A DNA stretch of 64,000 nucleotides from Herminiimonas sp. (GTDB taxonomy: Bacteria > Pseudomonadota > Gammaproteobacteria > Burkholderiales > Burkholderiaceae_D), in contig JAQGLW010000064.1 of assembly GCA_028292665.1 (NCBI GenBank), positions 1 to 64,000 of the forward strand. Reading direction: 5' to 3'. The first letter of the stretch is position 1; every line of letters starts with the position of its first letter. Positions 51,632-63,536 of the stretch are shown here, piece after piece. Under the pieces are notes generated by a model. The model was not told where the DNA came from. It did no database searches and was given only the letters and a program-made list of their open reading frames with translations. The position numbers were made by a program, and so were the translations under genes.

Positions 51632-52783
51632 ATGCCCAATTGGCTTCTTCCTGAAAATATCGCCGATGTCTTGCCGTCCGAAGCGCGCAAGATCGAGGAA
51701 TTGCGTCGCGTCATACTCGACAATTTCCGTCTTTACGGATATGAGCTCGTGATGCCGCCGATGCTGGAATATCTGGAATCGCTTTTGACCGTGGCCGGCC
51801 ATGACATGGATTTGCGCATGTTCAAACTGGTCGACCAGTTATCCGGCCGTACCATGGGCGTGCGCGCCGATATGACTACGCAAGTGGCGCGCATCGATGC
51901 GCATTTGCTTAATCGCGCTTCCGTCACGCGCCTCTGTTATGCCGGCAGCGTGCTGCATACCCGCCCGTCCGGCTTGCATGCAACGCGCGAGCCGCTGCAG
52001 ATCGGCGCCGAAATATACGGCCATGCCGGACTGGAAGCGGATGCCGAGATTCAGGAATTGGCATTGGCCTCGCTGGCGTTGGCGGGCTTTTCCCACGTGC
52101 GGCTGGATTTATCCCATGTCGGCGTATTGCGAGCCCTCATCGCCAATGACGTCAAGGCGCAGAAGAACGAAGCGCAACTGTATGTTCTGCTGCGCGCCAA
52201 GGATATGTCGGGGCTGCAAGCCCTGACCGCCGATTACGACCGGACTGTACGCGCCGCACTGCTGGCGCTGCCGGATTTGTACGGCGATATAAAAGTCATT
52301 GCGCGCGCGCGCGAAATTTTGCCGCAATTGCCGCAGATTACCGCAGCGCTGGACGAGCTTGAGTCCCTGGTCAACCTGGCCGGTGACGCCAGCGTGACGA
52401 TCGACCTGGCCGATCTGAGCGGTTACCAGTATGAAAGCGGCGCCATGTTCTCGCTTTATGTTCCCGGCTTGCCGAATGCGGTCGCACGCGGCGGACGTTA
52501 CGATCATGTGGGAGAAGCATTCGGCCGGGCTCGTCCTGCGACAGGTTTTTCGATGGACTTGCGCGAATTGGCGCGCCTCTTGCCGGGCGCGGAACGCAAG
52601 CGCTCGATTCGCGCACCCTGGGGCAGGGAACCGGCGTTGCGCGCAAAAATAATCGAATTGCGCAAGGCAGGTGAAGTCGTGATTCAAAATCTCCCCGGGC
52701 ATGATAATGATCAGGAAGAGTTCGATTGCGATCGCGCAATGGTGCTTGAAAACGGAAACTGGATTCTTAAAAAATTAGGCTAA
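51632..52783 (+). CDS. hisZ: ATP phosphoribosyltransferase regulatory subunit HisZ
   Basis: This 383-residue protein is a histidyl-tRNA synthetase paralogue that activates the short form of HisG in histidine synthesis. It keeps the class II fold ([52 protein letters not shown]) but lacks the anticodon-binding domain. Its usual place between hflC and purA is conserved in Burkholderiales. hisG itself is not in the window. Confidence 0.95.
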   Translation: MPNWLLPENIADVLPSEARKIEELRRVILDNFRLYGYELVMPPMLEYLESLLTVAGHDMDLRMFKLVDQLSGRTMGVRADMTTQVARIDAHLLNRASVTRLCYAGSVLHTRPSGLHATREPLQIGAEIYGHAGLEADAEIQELALASLALAGFSHVRLDLSHVGVLRALIANDVKAQKNEAQLYVLLRAKDMSGLQALTADYDRTVRAALLALPDLYGDIKVIARAREILPQLPQITAALDELESLVNLAGDASVTIDLADLSGYQYESGAMFSLYVPGLPNAVARGGRYDHVGEAFGRARPATGFSMDLRELARLLPGAERKRSIRAPWGREPALRAKIIELRKAGEVVIQNLPGHDNDQEEFDCDRAMVLENGNWILKKLG

Positions 52784-54100
<1,317 letters not shown>

Positions 54101-54119
54101 TTATTGAAGGAAAGACACG

Positions 54120-54686
54120 GTGACGATGTCGACCGATAAGGATCTTTGGGTTTCGTGGGATGAGTATCATCGTGCAATTGAAACGCTTGCCTTGAAGGTG
54201 CACGAGTCAGGCTGGAAGTTCGACCAGGTATTATGTCTCGCTCGTGGCGGTTTGCGGCCCGGCGATGTATTTTCCCGCATCTTCGATGTGCCTTTGGCGA
54301 TTCTGTCGGCCAGTTCCTATCGCGAAGAGGCAGGCACGGTACAAGGCGCCCTGAATATTGCCAGGCATATCACGATGACAAAAGGGTCCCTCTCGGGCAG
54401 GGTATTGCTGGTAGACGATTTAGTGGATTCCGGTGTCACGCTGGAGAAAGTGCAGCAGCATCTGAAAGAAAGTTTTCCGGCCGTGACAGAAGTCAAATCG
54501 GCCGTCATCTGGTGCAAGGGATGTTCAGTCATGCGGCCGGATTTTTACCTTGAATATCTGGCTTCCAATCCCTGGATTCACCAGCCGTTTGAAGAGTATG
54601 ACAGTTTGCGGCCGCATCAACTTGCGGCAAAGATGAAAAAGGCGGAGGACGTCGAGAGTTCCGATTCACCGACTGAACAGCCTTGA
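54120..54686 (+). CDS. Purine-type phosphoribosyltransferase family protein
   Basis: This 188-residue protein has the type I PRTase fold: CLARGGLRPGDVFSR near residue 40 and the PRPP-binding signature VLLVDDLVDSGVTL near 100. It resembles the COG2236 group related to hypoxanthine/xanthine phosphoribosyltransferases. The location after purA suggests purine salvage, but the base is not certain. The GTG at 54120 has AAGGAAAG 4-11 bases before it; ATG 54126 is the alternative. Confidence 0.82.
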   Translation: MTMSTDKDLWVSWDEYHRAIETLALKVHESGWKFDQVLCLARGGLRPGDVFSRIFDVPLAILSASSYREEAGTVQGALNIARHITMTKGSLSGRVLLVDDLVDSGVTLEKVQQHLKESFPAVTEVKSAVIWCKGCSVMRPDFYLEYLASNPWIHQPFEEYDSLRPHQLAAKMKKAEDVESSDSPTEQP

Positions 54687-54720
54687 ATTGCTGAAGGTAA
54701 AAAGCTGTCGGTAAAGATAA

Positions 54721-54748
54721 AAAACCCGCTGACGAATCAGCGGGTTTT
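54721..54748. terminator. Bidirectional terminator shared by the PRTase and tRNA-Leu genes
   Basis: AAAACCCGCTGA (54721-54732) pairs perfectly with TCAGCGGGTTTT (54737-54748) around CGAA. T's follow on both strands. It ends rightward transcription from the purA side and leftward transcription of the tRNA, 10 bases past the CCA end. Confidence 0.9.
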
Positions 54749-54757
54749 TATGTGACT

Positions 54758-54842
54758 TGGTGCCCACGGAGGGACTCGAACCCCCACACCTTGCGGCACA
54801 TGGACCTGAACCATGCGCGTCTACCAATTCCGCCACGTGGGC
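54758..54842 (-). tRNA. tRNA-Leu(CAG)
   Basis: The minus strand folds as a class II tRNA of 85 bases. The acceptor stem is GCCCACG/CGTGGGC, the anticodon stem-loop is CATGG-TTCAGGT-CCATG with anticodon CAG, and a variable arm (GTGCCGCAAGGTGT region) follows. The T loop is GGTTCGAGTCC, and CCA is encoded at 54758-54760. It reads CUG leucine codons, very common in this genome. Confidence 0.96.
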
Positions 54843-54858
54843 ATTACGAAAGACAGAG

Positions 54859-54886
54859 ATTATAGCGTAAAACATTCGGAAGTCAA
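54859..54886 (-). promoter_or_regulatory. Sigma-70 promoter of tRNA-Leu(CAG)
   Basis: On the minus strand TTGACT (54881-54886) and TATAAT (54859-54864) are separated by 16 bases. The tRNA begins 16 bases downstream of the -10 box. This is a near-consensus promoter. Confidence 0.85.
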
Positions 54887-54961
54887 TTCACCGATGAAGG
54901 CTGATTACGTTAAATGCCGGCAGGTTAGGCAAATACCGGTCACCTCCGTTACACTACTCCA

Positions 54962-54975
54962 TTGTATTAATACAA
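54962..54975. promoter_or_regulatory. Perfect palindrome upstream of rnr
   Basis: TTGTATTAATACAA is a perfect 14-bp palindrome, 18 bases before the rnr TTG start. It resembles operators of GntR-type regulators in general shape. It could also overlap the rnr promoter. Confidence 0.45.
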
Positions 54976-54993
54976 CCTGACTGAAACACGCTT

Positions 54994-57426
54994 TTGAGCC
55001 ATTATCCTTACACAATCCCTAGCCGGGAGGAAATTCTCGGCATCCTGCGCACCACTGTCGAACCGCAGGACATGACGACAATTGCAACGGCACTCGATGT
55101 CAAACCGGAAGAGCTGGATGGATTGACGCGACGTCTCAATGCAATGGAGCGCGACGGACAGATCAAGCCCAATCGTTCGGGGCATTATCAGTTGGCGCAT
55201 TTGCCCAATTTCATTGAAGGACGCGTCAGCAGTCATCGCGACGGTTATGGTTTTCTGGTGCCGGATGACGGCAGCGACGACGTTTTCCTGCCGGAAAAAG
55301 AGATGCAGAAAGTCCTGCATGGCGACCGCGTGCAGGCACGCATCATCGGCACCGACCGGCGCGGAAGGCCCGAAGGCACGATTGTGGAAGTCGTTGCCCG
55401 CGCCAATACGCATGTGATAGGACGCTTGCTCAACGAAAACGGCGTGTGGGTGGTGGCGCCCGAGGATAAACGCATCGGACAGGATATCCTGCTGGCCGGC
55501 TCTCCCGGCAAGGCCAAGACCGGTCAAGTCGTCAGCGTCGAATTGACCGAACAGCCGTCGCGTTTTACGCAGCCGGTCGGCAAGATCGTTGAAGTGCTGG
55601 GCGACATCGACGATCCGGGAATGGAAATCGAGATTGCCGTGCGCAAGTACGGCGTGCCGCACGAATTTTCGGAAGAGGCGAAAAAACTCGCCGCCAAATT
55701 GCCGAGCGAGGTACGTGCCGCCGATTTGGTCGACCGCGTGGATTTGCGCGACGTGCCGCTGGTGACCATCGACGGCGAAGATGCACGCGACTTCGATGAT
55801 GCGGTTTACTGCGAGCCGGTCAAAATCGGACGCGCCAACGGCTATCGGCTGATTGTTGCGATTGCCGATGTCAGCCATTACGTCAAACCTAACGATGCCC
55901 TCGACGTCGACGCGCTTGAACGCAGCACCTCGGTATATTTCCCGCGTCGCGTGATCCCGATGCTGCCGGAAAAATTATCGAATGGACTTTGTTCATTGAA
56001 TCCGGCGGTGGACCGTTTGACCCTGGTATGCGATGCGGTCATTACAGTGAAAGGCGAAATCAAGGCGTACCAGTTTTATCCTGCCGTCATTCATTCCGCG
56101 GCCAGGCTGACTTATACTGAAGTAGCCACCATATTGGCCAATACCAAAGGTATCGAAGCAGCCAAGCGCCCGGCGCTTGTTCCCCATTTATTGCATCTTT
56201 ACGAAGTATTCCAGGCGCTGTTGCAGGCGAGACAAGCGCGCGGCGCAATCGATTTCGAAACCACCGAAACGTACATCGTCTGCAATGCAGCCGGCAAGAT
56301 AGAGCAGATTCTTCCGCGCACCCGCAATGACGCACACAAGGTCATCGAGGAATGCATGTTGGCCGCCAACGTGTGCGCTGCGGATTTGCTGGAGCGGCAC
56401 AAGCATCCGGGCGTTTATCGCGTCCATGCCGGACCGACCAAGGAAAAGCTCAATCAAGTCAGGACATTCCTTAAACAGGTCGGCCTTCATCTGGGCGGAG
56501 GCGACAATCCCAGCGCGTCCGATTATGCGGAACTGATGCCAAAAATCAAGGCGCGTCCGGATGCCCTCCTGTTGCAGACCATGCTGCTGCGATCGATGCA
56601 GCAGGCGGTTTACAGCCCCGACAATATCGGCCATTTCGGACTGTCTTATGAAGCGTATGCTCATTTCACCAGTCCGATTCGCCGTTATCCGGACTTGTTG
56701 ACTCATCGCGCGATCAAGGCGATCCTGCATGGCAAACGTTACGCTCCGAAAGGAATCGATACCAGTGTCCTGAACACCATGCTGTCGCCGGCGGCACGCA
56801 AGATGCAGGCGCAGGACAAGGCCAAGGGCAAGAAAAAACACGAGGGCGATCTCGCGATCTGGGAAGCGCTCGGTATTCACTGTTCCGCCAACGAGCGCCG
56901 CGCAGATGAAGCCTCGCGTGATGTGGAGGCATGGCTCAAGTGTTACTTTATTCGCGACAAACTCGGTGAAGAGTTTACCGGTACGATTTCAGGCGTTGCG
57001 ACATTCGGTATCTTCGTCCAGCTGGATGCGCTGTACATCGAAGGACTTGTGCATGTGACCGAACTCGGCGCCGATTACTTCCAGTACGATGAAGCAAGAC
57101 ACGAATTGCGCGGCGAACGCACCGGCATCCGCTATCAATTGACCGATCGCGTGACCGTGCAGGTTAGCCGCGTCGATCTGGATGCGCGCAAGATCGATTT
57201 GCGGCTGGTGACCGAGCCGGGCATCAGAACGGTGCTGAAAAATGAGGCACGCCGCGCCGACACAGGGCAGCAGGCACGCGAGAAGAAACCCAGATCGAAA
57301 CCCGACGGGAAAATTGCAAGTCCGGAGAGAACAGTCAACGGAAAGCGGTCGGGGGCTGCTGCCAAGACTACAGAAAAAACACGTGCGCCGAAAGTCCGCG
57401 CAAAATCCGGCAAGAAAAAGCGATAA
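54994..57426 (+). CDS. rnr: Ribonuclease R
   Basis: This 810-residue 3'-5' exoribonuclease degrades structured RNA. It has an N-terminal helix-turn-helix (about 1-65), cold-shock OB domains (about 75-230) and the RNB catalytic domain with [14 protein letters not shown] (metal-binding Asp cluster). An S1 domain (about 650-730, [20 protein letters not shown]) and a Lys/Arg-rich tail follow. The start is a TTG; this gives the N-terminus [10 protein letters not shown] typical of Burkholderiales, but no strong ribosome binding site is seen. rlmB follows 2 bases later, so they form an operon. Confidence 0.95.
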   Translation: MSHYPYTIPSREEILGILRTTVEPQDMTTIATALDVKPEELDGLTRRLNAMERDGQIKPNRSGHYQLAHLPNFIEGRVSSHRDGYGFLVPDDGSDDVFLPEKEMQKVLHGDRVQARIIGTDRRGRPEGTIVEVVARANTHVIGRLLNENGVWVVAPEDKRIGQDILLAGSPGKAKTGQVVSVELTEQPSRFTQPVGKIVEVLGDIDDPGMEIEIAVRKYGVPHEFSEEAKKLAAKLPSEVRAADLVDRVDLRDVPLVTIDGEDARDFDDAVYCEPVKIGRANGYRLIVAIADVSHYVKPNDALDVDALERSTSVYFPRRVIPMLPEKLSNGLCSLNPAVDRLTLVCDAVITVKGEIKAYQFYPAVIHSAARLTYTEVATILANTKGIEAAKRPALVPHLLHLYEVFQALLQARQARGAIDFETTETYIVCNAAGKIEQILPRTRNDAHKVIEECMLAANVCAADLLERHKHPGVYRVHAGPTKEKLNQVRTFLKQVGLHLGGGDNPSASDYAELMPKIKARPDALLLQTMLLRSMQQAVYSPDNIGHFGLSYEAYAHFTSPIRRYPDLLTHRAIKAILHGKRYAPKGIDTSVLNTMLSPAARKMQAQDKAKGKKKHEGDLAIWEALGIHCSANERRADEASRDVEAWLKCYFIRDKLGEEFTGTISGVATFGIFVQLDALYIEGLVHVTELGADYFQYDEARHELRGERTGIRYQLTDRVTVQVSRVDLDARKIDLRLVTEPGIRTVLKNEARRADTGQQAREKKPRSKPDGKIASPERTVNGKRSGAAAKTTEKTRAPKVRAKSGKKKR

Positions 57427-57428
57427 GA

Positions 57429-58172
57429 ATGAAAAGTAAAATGATTTTCGGCTTTCATGCCGTCACTGCGCGCTTGCGTCACGAAGCCTCTTCGGTCGAG
57501 GAAATTTATATCGATGCGGAACGGCATGACCGCCGCATGCAGGAGTTGCTGCGCGCAGCCAAGGCAGACAATGTACGTATTATCCAGGTCGATGATCAAC
57601 GCCTGAGCAACATGGTCGGCACCCGGCGTCATCAGGGCGTCGTTGCAATAGCCGGCGAGTTGTCGCTGGCGCGCAATCTGGATGAGCTTCTCGATGCGAT
57701 TGTGGGCCCGCCGTTGCTGCTGGTTCTTGACGGGATAACCGATCCGCACAACCTGGGGGCATGTCTGCGCGTTGCGGACGGTGCGGGCGCGCATGCCGTG
57801 ATTGCGCCCAAAGACCGCGCGGTCGGCCTGAATGCCACCGCGGCCAAGGTTGCCAGCGGTGCAGCCGAGACCGTTCCTTACATTACGGTCACCAATCTGG
57901 CGCGCACGATGCGTGAGTTGAAGGAACGCGACATCTGGCTCATCGGCACCACCGAGGATGCGGAAAAAGGTCTGTACGAAGCAGATTTTTCCGGGGCGGC
58001 TGCATTGGTAATGGGATCGGAAGGCGAGGGCATGCGCCGCTTGACGCGCGAAACCTGCGATGTGCTGGTCAGTGTGCCGATGTTCGGTTCGGTAGAAAGC
58101 CTGAACGTGTCCGTTGCGTCCGGTATCTGTCTATACGAGGCCCGACGGCAGCGGATCGCCAAAGGCGGCTAA
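57429..58172 (+). CDS. rlmB: 23S rRNA (guanosine-2'-O-)-methyltransferase RlmB
   Basis: This 247-residue SpoU-type enzyme methylates the 2'-OH of G2251 in 23S rRNA. The N-terminal substrate-binding domain starts [12 protein letters not shown]. The knotted SPOUT domain has [29 protein letters not shown] and [14 protein letters not shown]. It forms an operon with rnr, as in many proteobacteria. Confidence 0.95.
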   Translation: MKSKMIFGFHAVTARLRHEASSVEEIYIDAERHDRRMQELLRAAKADNVRIIQVDDQRLSNMVGTRRHQGVVAIAGELSLARNLDELLDAIVGPPLLLVLDGITDPHNLGACLRVADGAGAHAVIAPKDRAVGLNATAAKVASGAAETVPYITVTNLARTMRELKERDIWLIGTTEDAEKGLYEADFSGAAALVMGSEGEGMRRLTRETCDVLVSVPMFGSVESLNVSVASGICLYEARRQRIAKGG

Positions 58173-58375
58173 GCGCTGCCGCTGCCGAAGGCATAAAAAA
58201 CGAACGAAGTCTTGCGGTCGTTTTGTCATTTATGACTTTGTCAGCAAATCTGGGCCGAACACGCTAACATGACGCCTCCAGGCAACCAATTTATTTACGT
58301 TGACGGCAGAGTGGCGTTGCACCCGTCTGAAGGTTTCGATCGACGCTTGATCCTGTCCCGCAACATTTAAAATCT

Positions 58376-59125
58376 ATGTTCAGTCGCCTTCGTGAAGATA
58401 TCGCCAACATCATAGAACGTGACCCGGCCGCTCGCACGGCGTGGGAGGTGCTGACCTGCTATCCCGGTCTGCATGCGATTGTGATGCACCGCTGGGCGCG
58501 CTGGTGCTGGACCCATGGAATGAAGTGGTCCGGCCGTTTCATTTCCCATATCGCGCGCGGTTTGACCGGCATCGAGATTCATCCCGGCGCGACGATAGGC
58601 CGACGGGTGTTCATTGATCATGGCTTTGGCGTGGTGATCGGCGAAACGGCGGAAGTCGGCGATGGCTGCACGATTTATCAGGGAGTAACGCTGGGCGGCA
58701 CCTCGCTGAATAAAGGCGCGAAACGCCATCCGACCCTGGCGCGCGGTGTGATTATCGGCGCCGGCGCCAAAGTGCTGGGCGGGTTTACCGTCGGCGAAGG
58801 CGCGAAAATCGGTTCGAACGCGGTCGTCGTCAAGGAAGTGCCGCCTGGGGCGACTGCGGTAGGCAACCCGGCGCGCGTCATCCAGAAGGAAACTTATAAT
58901 TTCAAGGAAGAGGCGGCAGCGCGCATGTTTGCCGCCTATGGGGTAACGCCGAACGGCGACGATCCGTTATCGAAAGCCTTGCATGGACTGATCGACAACG
59001 CAGCCGCGCAGGAACATCAAATCGTGAAGATCATCACTGCCTTGAAATCCGCCGGCATTATTTGCGAGACGTTGCCGGAACTGGAAAAATTCGATCCTGC
59101 GCAACTCAATAAACTGGTGGAGTGA
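58376..59125 (+). CDS. cysE: Serine O-acetyltransferase
   Basis: This 249-residue enzyme makes O-acetylserine for cysteine synthesis. The N-terminal helical part ([18 protein letters not shown]) is followed by left-handed beta-helix hexapeptide repeats ([17 protein letters not shown] to [19 protein letters not shown]), with the catalytic His in the HPGATIG and DHG region. The C-terminal tail extends further than in the shorter EpsC-like forms ([12 protein letters not shown]). cysS, which uses the cysteine, lies 3 kb to the right. Confidence 0.93.
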   Translation: MFSRLREDIANIIERDPAARTAWEVLTCYPGLHAIVMHRWARWCWTHGMKWSGRFISHIARGLTGIEIHPGATIGRRVFIDHGFGVVIGETAEVGDGCTIYQGVTLGGTSLNKGAKRHPTLARGVIIGAGAKVLGGFTVGEGAKIGSNAVVVKEVPPGATAVGNPARVIQKETYNFKEEAAARMFAAYGVTPNGDDPLSKALHGLIDNAAAQEHQIVKIITALKSAGIICETLPELEKFDPAQLNKLVE

Positions 59126-59135
59126 GGCTGCTCAA

Positions 59136-59846
59136 TTGAATCCCGATGCAACCGCCGCAGGACCGGACGGCGCCGGTCAGGAAGGGCAAGCCGTGCTCGA
59201 TTCATTCGAGATTCGTGTGCTTGGCGTTCTTGCTGAAAAGGAGTCGCTGACGCCGGATAATTATCCGCTGTCGCTCAATGCGCTGGTCAACGGCTGCAAC
59301 CAGCTATCCAGCCGCGATCCGGTGATGTCGATCACCGAGGAAACGGTGCAGGATGTATTGCATCGGCTGATCCGGAAAAAATTCGCGGCCGAAGTCAGCC
59401 AGGCCGGCGCGCGCGTGGCGAAGTACGAACACCGGATGCGCATCAAGTGGTCGCTGGAGCAGGACAAGCTTGCGGTTTTGGCGATGCTGATGCTGCGGGG
59501 TATTCAGACCGCCGGCGAGATACGTACACGCGCAGCGCGCATGCATGAGTTCGCTGCCGTTGCCGATGTGGAAGCGGGTCTGCAATTCCTGATCGATAAA
59601 TTTCCGCCTTTGGTCGTGCGATTGGCAAGGACGCCGGGCACCAAGGAATCGCGCTACGCACATCTGTTATCCGGAGAAGAAGTGCCGGAGCGGCAGGAAA
59701 TCGCGGCCGGTTTTTCGTCGAACGCGACAATCGAGCCGCCGCGCCAGGACCGGATTACGCAATTGGAAAAGGAAATTGCCAGGCTACGCGACGAAGTCGA
59801 TGGCTTGACTCGCCGGTTTGACGATTTCAAGAAGCAGTTCGAATGA
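59136..59846 (+). CDS. YceH family protein (DUF480)
   Basis: This 236-residue protein belongs to the YceH/DUF480 family, which folds as two winged-helix domains. ESLTPDNYPLSLNALVNGCNQ and SRDPVM are the family signature, and MLRGIQTAGEIRTR starts the second winged helix. The C-terminal 35 residues form a coiled coil (ITQLEKEIARLRDEVDGLTR). The function is unknown. The start is a TTG close behind cysE, suggesting one transcript. Confidence 0.88.
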   Translation: MNPDATAAGPDGAGQEGQAVLDSFEIRVLGVLAEKESLTPDNYPLSLNALVNGCNQLSSRDPVMSITEETVQDVLHRLIRKKFAAEVSQAGARVAKYEHRMRIKWSLEQDKLAVLAMLMLRGIQTAGEIRTRAARMHEFAAVADVEAGLQFLIDKFPPLVVRLARTPGTKESRYAHLLSGEEVPERQEIAAGFSSNATIEPPRQDRITQLEKEIARLRDEVDGLTRRFDDFKKQFE

Positions 59847-59889
59847 TCGTCGTTGAGCGACGCGCTTTCATAAACGCGTTTGCAGGCTT

Positions 59890-60729
59890 TTACTGCAGCT
59901 CGACGGCATCAATTCCATAGCGTCTGATCTCGCCGTCCGCGCCGATCCCGATCCAGCCGCCGCGTTGCGGTTCGACATCACAATCCCAATCCGGCAATAC
60001 ATAACGGACGCGGCTCCCGTTATCTTCGGCATATTCATGCCGGGCCGGACGATGGGTGTGGCCATGAATCATGACGCGGGCGGCTGTAGCGTCGAACAAC
60101 GATGCAATCGCTGCTGCATTGACATCCATGATGTCGCAAGACTTTTCGCGTTGGGCTTCCCGGCTGTCATTGCGCATTCCGGCGATGATCTTCTTGCGCT
60201 GCGCAAGCGGCATCGCGAGAAACGCCTGCTGCCAGCCCGGTTCACGAACCTGGGCGCGAAACGCCATATATGCGGCATCATCGATACATTGCGCATCGCC
60301 GTGGACCAGCACAATTCGCCGGCCGGCAAGCGTTGCAACAAACGGCTCCTGCAGGATCGTTGCGCCGGTTGCCTGCGCAAAGTCGTTGCCAACCAAAAAA
60401 TCCCGGTTGCCGGCGATCCAGAATACGGACACTCCCGCATCGCTGACCCGGCGGATCGCATCGGCTACCTGTCTGTTGTGAGGCGCGCTGATGTCGTCAT
60501 CGCCGGCCCAATATTCGAACAGGTCGCCGAGCAGATACAGCTGCCGTGCCTGCATCGCATGATCATGCAAAAACGCGAAAAATGCCTGTGTCGTGCGCGG
60601 CAGCGCCGGATGCAGATGCAGGTCGGAAATGAAAAGCGCAACCTGTTCAGGCCGCGCTCCGTTCGCGGCCTTCGCCGAAGCGGACGATGTCGATTGCTGA
60701 TCGTGCATGGCAAAGGCCGGATCGGGCAT
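59890..60729 (-). CDS. lpxH: UDP-2,3-diacylglucosamine diphosphatase
   Basis: This 279-residue metallophosphoesterase cleaves UDP-diacylglucosamine to lipid X in lipid A synthesis on the inner face of the inner membrane. ALFISDLHLHPALPRT, LGDLFEYWAGDDD, AGNRDFL, LVHGDA and HGHTHRPA carry the dinuclear Mn2+ ligands. It has about 30 extra N-terminal residues (Ala/Ser-rich) compared with the 240-residue E. coli enzyme; a start at 60708 would shorten this. It is the last gene of ppiA-ppiB-lpxH, 6 bases after ppiB. Confidence 0.93.
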   Translation of the reverse strand: MPDPAFAMHDQQSTSSASAKAANGARPEQVALFISDLHLHPALPRTTQAFFAFLHDHAMQARQLYLLGDLFEYWAGDDDISAPHNRQVADAIRRVSDAGVSVFWIAGNRDFLVGNDFAQATGATILQEPFVATLAGRRIVLVHGDAQCIDDAAYMAFRAQVREPGWQQAFLAMPLAQRKKIIAGMRNDSREAQREKSCDIMDVNAAAIASLFDATAARVMIHGHTHRPARHEYAEDNGSRVRYVLPDWDCDVEPQRGGWIGIGADGEIRRYGIDAVELQ

Positions 60730-60735
60730 GGCCGA

Positions 60736-61224
60736 TTAGACCAGCTCGGCTTTTTCGATCACGATATTTTCAACCGGAACATCGGCGAACATGCCGGTGC
60801 GGGTGGTTTTCACCGACTTGATCTTGTCCACTACATCCATGCCTTCGACTATCTTGCCGAATACGCAGTAGCCCCAGCCATCCTGCCCCGGATAATCGAG
60901 GAAGCTGTTGTCCTTGATATTGATGAAAAATTGCGCAGAAGCCGAATGCGGCGCGGAAGTGCGTGCCATGGCGACGGTATAAGGCTCGTTCTTGAGGCCG
61001 TTCTTGGCCTCGTTTTCGACAGGATCGTTGGTGGGCTTTTGCTTCATGCCCGGTTCGAAACCGCCGCCCTGGATCATGAAGCCGTCGATGACCCGATGGA
61101 AAATAGTGCCGTCATAATGACCGGAACGTACGTAGGCAAGGAAGTTTTCGACGGTCTTCGGCGCTTTTTCCGCATCGAGTTCGAGTTTGATCTTGCCTTG
61201 ATTGGTGGTGAGAATGACAGCCAT
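60736..61224 (-). CDS. ppiB: Cytoplasmic peptidyl-prolyl cis-trans isomerase B (cyclophilin)
   Basis: This 162-residue cyclophilin has no signal peptide. [16 protein letters not shown] carries the catalytic Arg and Phe, and [16 protein letters not shown] and [18 protein letters not shown] are family segments. It speeds proline isomerisation during folding in the cytoplasm. Its sequence is very similar to the periplasmic paralogue next door, so the pair looks like a tandem duplication. Confidence 0.95.
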   Translation of the reverse strand: MAVILTTNQGKIKLELDAEKAPKTVENFLAYVRSGHYDGTIFHRVIDGFMIQGGGFEPGMKQKPTNDPVENEAKNGLKNEPYTVAMARTSAPHSASAQFFINIKDNSFLDYPGQDGWGYCVFGKIVEGMDVVDKIKSVKTTRTGMFADVPVENIVIEKAELV

Positions 61225-61279
61225 AAAAGTCCTTGTTGATTGATTAATTGATTATTTCAAAAATACCGAAAGGATGAAA

Positions 61280-61846
61280 TTACTTGGTAACCGTTGCCGA
61301 TTCAATGACGACCGGCTTGTTCGGGACGTCATTGGCGCCTGTCGGCACCGCCTTGATTTTGTCGACGACGTCCATTCCCTTGATGACCTTGCCGAAGACG
61401 GCATAGCCCCAGCCGTCCTGTCCCGGATAGTCGAGGAAGCCATTGTTCTTTACATTGATGAAAAATTGAGCAGATGCGGAATGCGGTGCGGAAGTGCGCG
61501 CCATCGCCAGCGTATAGGGCTCGTTCTTGAGGCCGTTTTTGGCTTCGTTCTCGATCGGAGCGTTGGTCGGTTTCTGATTCATGTCCTTGTCGTAGCCGCC
61601 GCCCTGGATCATGAACCCCTCGATCACACGGTGAAAAATTGTCCCCTTGTAGTGGCCGTTTTTGACATACTGCAGGAAATTGTCCACGCTCTTCGGTGCT
61701 TTTTCCGGATACAGTTCCAGCACGATTTCGCCCATGCTGGTTTTCAGCAAGACATGAGGCGCTTCGGCTGCAATTGACATACAGGCAGTGCTCGCCAATG
61801 ACAGACTCGCCAGCAGGCGTAAAAAATATCGGCGTGAATATTGCAT
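61280..61846 (-). CDS. ppiA: Exported peptidyl-prolyl cis-trans isomerase (PpiA-like cyclophilin)
   Basis: This 188-residue cyclophilin has an N-terminal signal peptide ([20 protein letters not shown], likely cleaved after SIAAEA). The arginine pair followed by a hydrophobic stretch is reminiscent of a Tat signal but lacks the full motif, so Sec export is more likely. The mature part has [16 protein letters not shown] and [24 protein letters not shown] precedes the ATG at 61846. It lies 55 bases upstream of ppiB. Confidence 0.92.
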   Translation of the reverse strand: MQYSRRYFLRLLASLSLASTACMSIAAEAPHVLLKTSMGEIVLELYPEKAPKSVDNFLQYVKNGHYKGTIFHRVIEGFMIQGGGYDKDMNQKPTNAPIENEAKNGLKNEPYTLAMARTSAPHSASAQFFINVKNNGFLDYPGQDGWGYAVFGKVIKGMDVVDKIKAVPTGANDVPNKPVVIESATVTK

Positions 61847-62136
61847 TCTTGGTTCCTTGTCAGTCATTTATTGATTGGATGATTATTGTTCGAGCTTTTT
61901 TCTTTGTTTGCGCCGGATGATTGCCAAGTGTCTGCAAATCCTCACCGGCAGCGATCGATGAGGAACTGGATTTTCATCAATGTTATACTGCCGCAAAAAG
62001 AAGCATTTTATCAAAATAAGCATCGCAAAAGGGTTTGGCGACCTTGTCGCATTAACGTGTTGCACCGGTCATAGGGTCGGGCATGAACGTGGAGTAATAC
62101 ATGCGACAACCTCTCGGCCGAAACGGATAACCGCTC

Positions 62137-63531
62137 ATGAGTGTCTTGAAAATCTACAACACGCTTGCGCGTGAGAAGCAGCTTTTTTCCCCGATCGAAC
62201 CCGGCAAGGTCCGCATGTATGTATGCGGAATGACCGTATACGATTACTGCCATCTCGGCCACGGCCGGGTCATGGTCGTGTTCGACATGGTGCAGCGCTG
62301 GCTGCGCATGTCGGGGTTCGATGTCACTTATGTGCGCAATATTACCGATATCGACGACAAGATCATCAAGCGTTCGGTGGAAAACGGCGAAACGATCTCC
62401 CAGCTGACCCGGCGTTTCATTACTGCAATGGATGAAGATGCCGCTGCATTGGGAGTGCAAAAACCGGATCATGAACCGCGCGCAACCGCCTATGTGCCGC
62501 AGATGCTCGGCATGATCGAAAAACTCGAACGGCACGGTCTGGCATACAAGGCGGCTGACGGCGACGTCAATTATTCAGTGCGCGACTTTGCGGGTTACGG
62601 CAAGCTGTCGGGCAAATCGGTCGACGATCTGCGGGCCGGCGAACGGGTCGACGTCAATAGCGTCAAGCGCGATCCGCTCGATTTCGTCCTCTGGAAAGCA
62701 TCGAAGGAATCCGAGCCCGATGAAGTCAAATGGGATTCGCAGTGGGGCAAGGGCCGCCCCGGCTGGCACATCGAATGCTCGGCGATGGCGTGCGATCTGC
62801 TGGGCGAACAGTTCGACATTCACGGCGGCGGACAGGATCTCCAATTCCCGCATCACGAAAATGAAATCGCCCAATCGGAAGGGGCAAGCCAACACACTTT
62901 CGTCAACTACTGGATGCATAACGGCTTCGTGCGGATCGACAATGAAAAAATGTCGAAATCGCTGGGTAATTTTTTTACGATCCGGGACGTGCTGAAGAAA
63001 TACGATGCGGAAGTTGTCAGGTTCTTTATTTTGCGTGCGCATTACCGCAGCCCGCTGAACTATTCCGATGCGCATCTGGACGACGCAAGGAACGCATTGT
63101 CGCGCCTTTATACTGCGCTGAAAGATGTGCATCCGGACGATCGGCCGCTTGACCGGACCGAACCGCATGCGTTACGTTTTGCCGATGCGATGAACGACGA
63201 CTTCAACACGCCGATCGCCATTTCGGTGTTGTTCGATCTGGCCAATGAAGTCAACAAGACAAAATCTGCGCCGCTCGCGCGTCAACTGAAAGCGCTTGCA
63301 GGCATAATCGGAATATTGCAGCGCGCACCCCAGGAATACCTGCATGCCGGGCCTGCGAACGACAACGGCGCCCTGACTGATGAAACCGTCGCGGCGCAAA
63401 TCGAGGCAAGAGCGACTGCAAAACGCGCCAGGAATTTTGCCGAGGCCGACCGCATTCGCAATGATCTGCTGGCCGGCGGCATCGTCCTCGAAGACAAGCC
63501 GGGCGGCATAACCGAATGGCGAAGGGCATAG
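62137..63531 (+). CDS. cysS: Cysteinyl-tRNA synthetase
   Basis: This 464-residue class I synthetase charges tRNA-Cys. [18 protein letters not shown] contains the first zinc Cys and the HIGH-like motif, and [24 protein letters not shown] hold further zinc ligands. KMSKSLGNF is the KMSKS loop near residue 270. The C-terminal DALR domain follows. It is transcribed rightward from its own promoter in the 290-base gap after ppiA. Confidence 0.97.
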   Translation: MSVLKIYNTLAREKQLFSPIEPGKVRMYVCGMTVYDYCHLGHGRVMVVFDMVQRWLRMSGFDVTYVRNITDIDDKIIKRSVENGETISQLTRRFITAMDEDAAALGVQKPDHEPRATAYVPQMLGMIEKLERHGLAYKAADGDVNYSVRDFAGYGKLSGKSVDDLRAGERVDVNSVKRDPLDFVLWKASKESEPDEVKWDSQWGKGRPGWHIECSAMACDLLGEQFDIHGGGQDLQFPHHENEIAQSEGASQHTFVNYWMHNGFVRIDNEKMSKSLGNFFTIRDVLKKYDAEVVRFFILRAHYRSPLNYSDAHLDDARNALSRLYTALKDVHPDDRPLDRTEPHALRFADAMNDDFNTPIAISVLFDLANEVNKTKSAPLARQLKALAGIIGILQRAPQEYLHAGPANDNGALTDETVAAQIEARATAKRARNFAEADRIRNDLLAGGIVLEDKPGGITEWRRA

Positions 63532-63536
63532 GCCGC

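Noticed and set aside
58190-58230. Possible terminator after rlmB
   Set aside because: AAAACGA and TCGTTTT can pair but the loop is long and the stem only about 7-8 bp, so it was not listed as a terminator.
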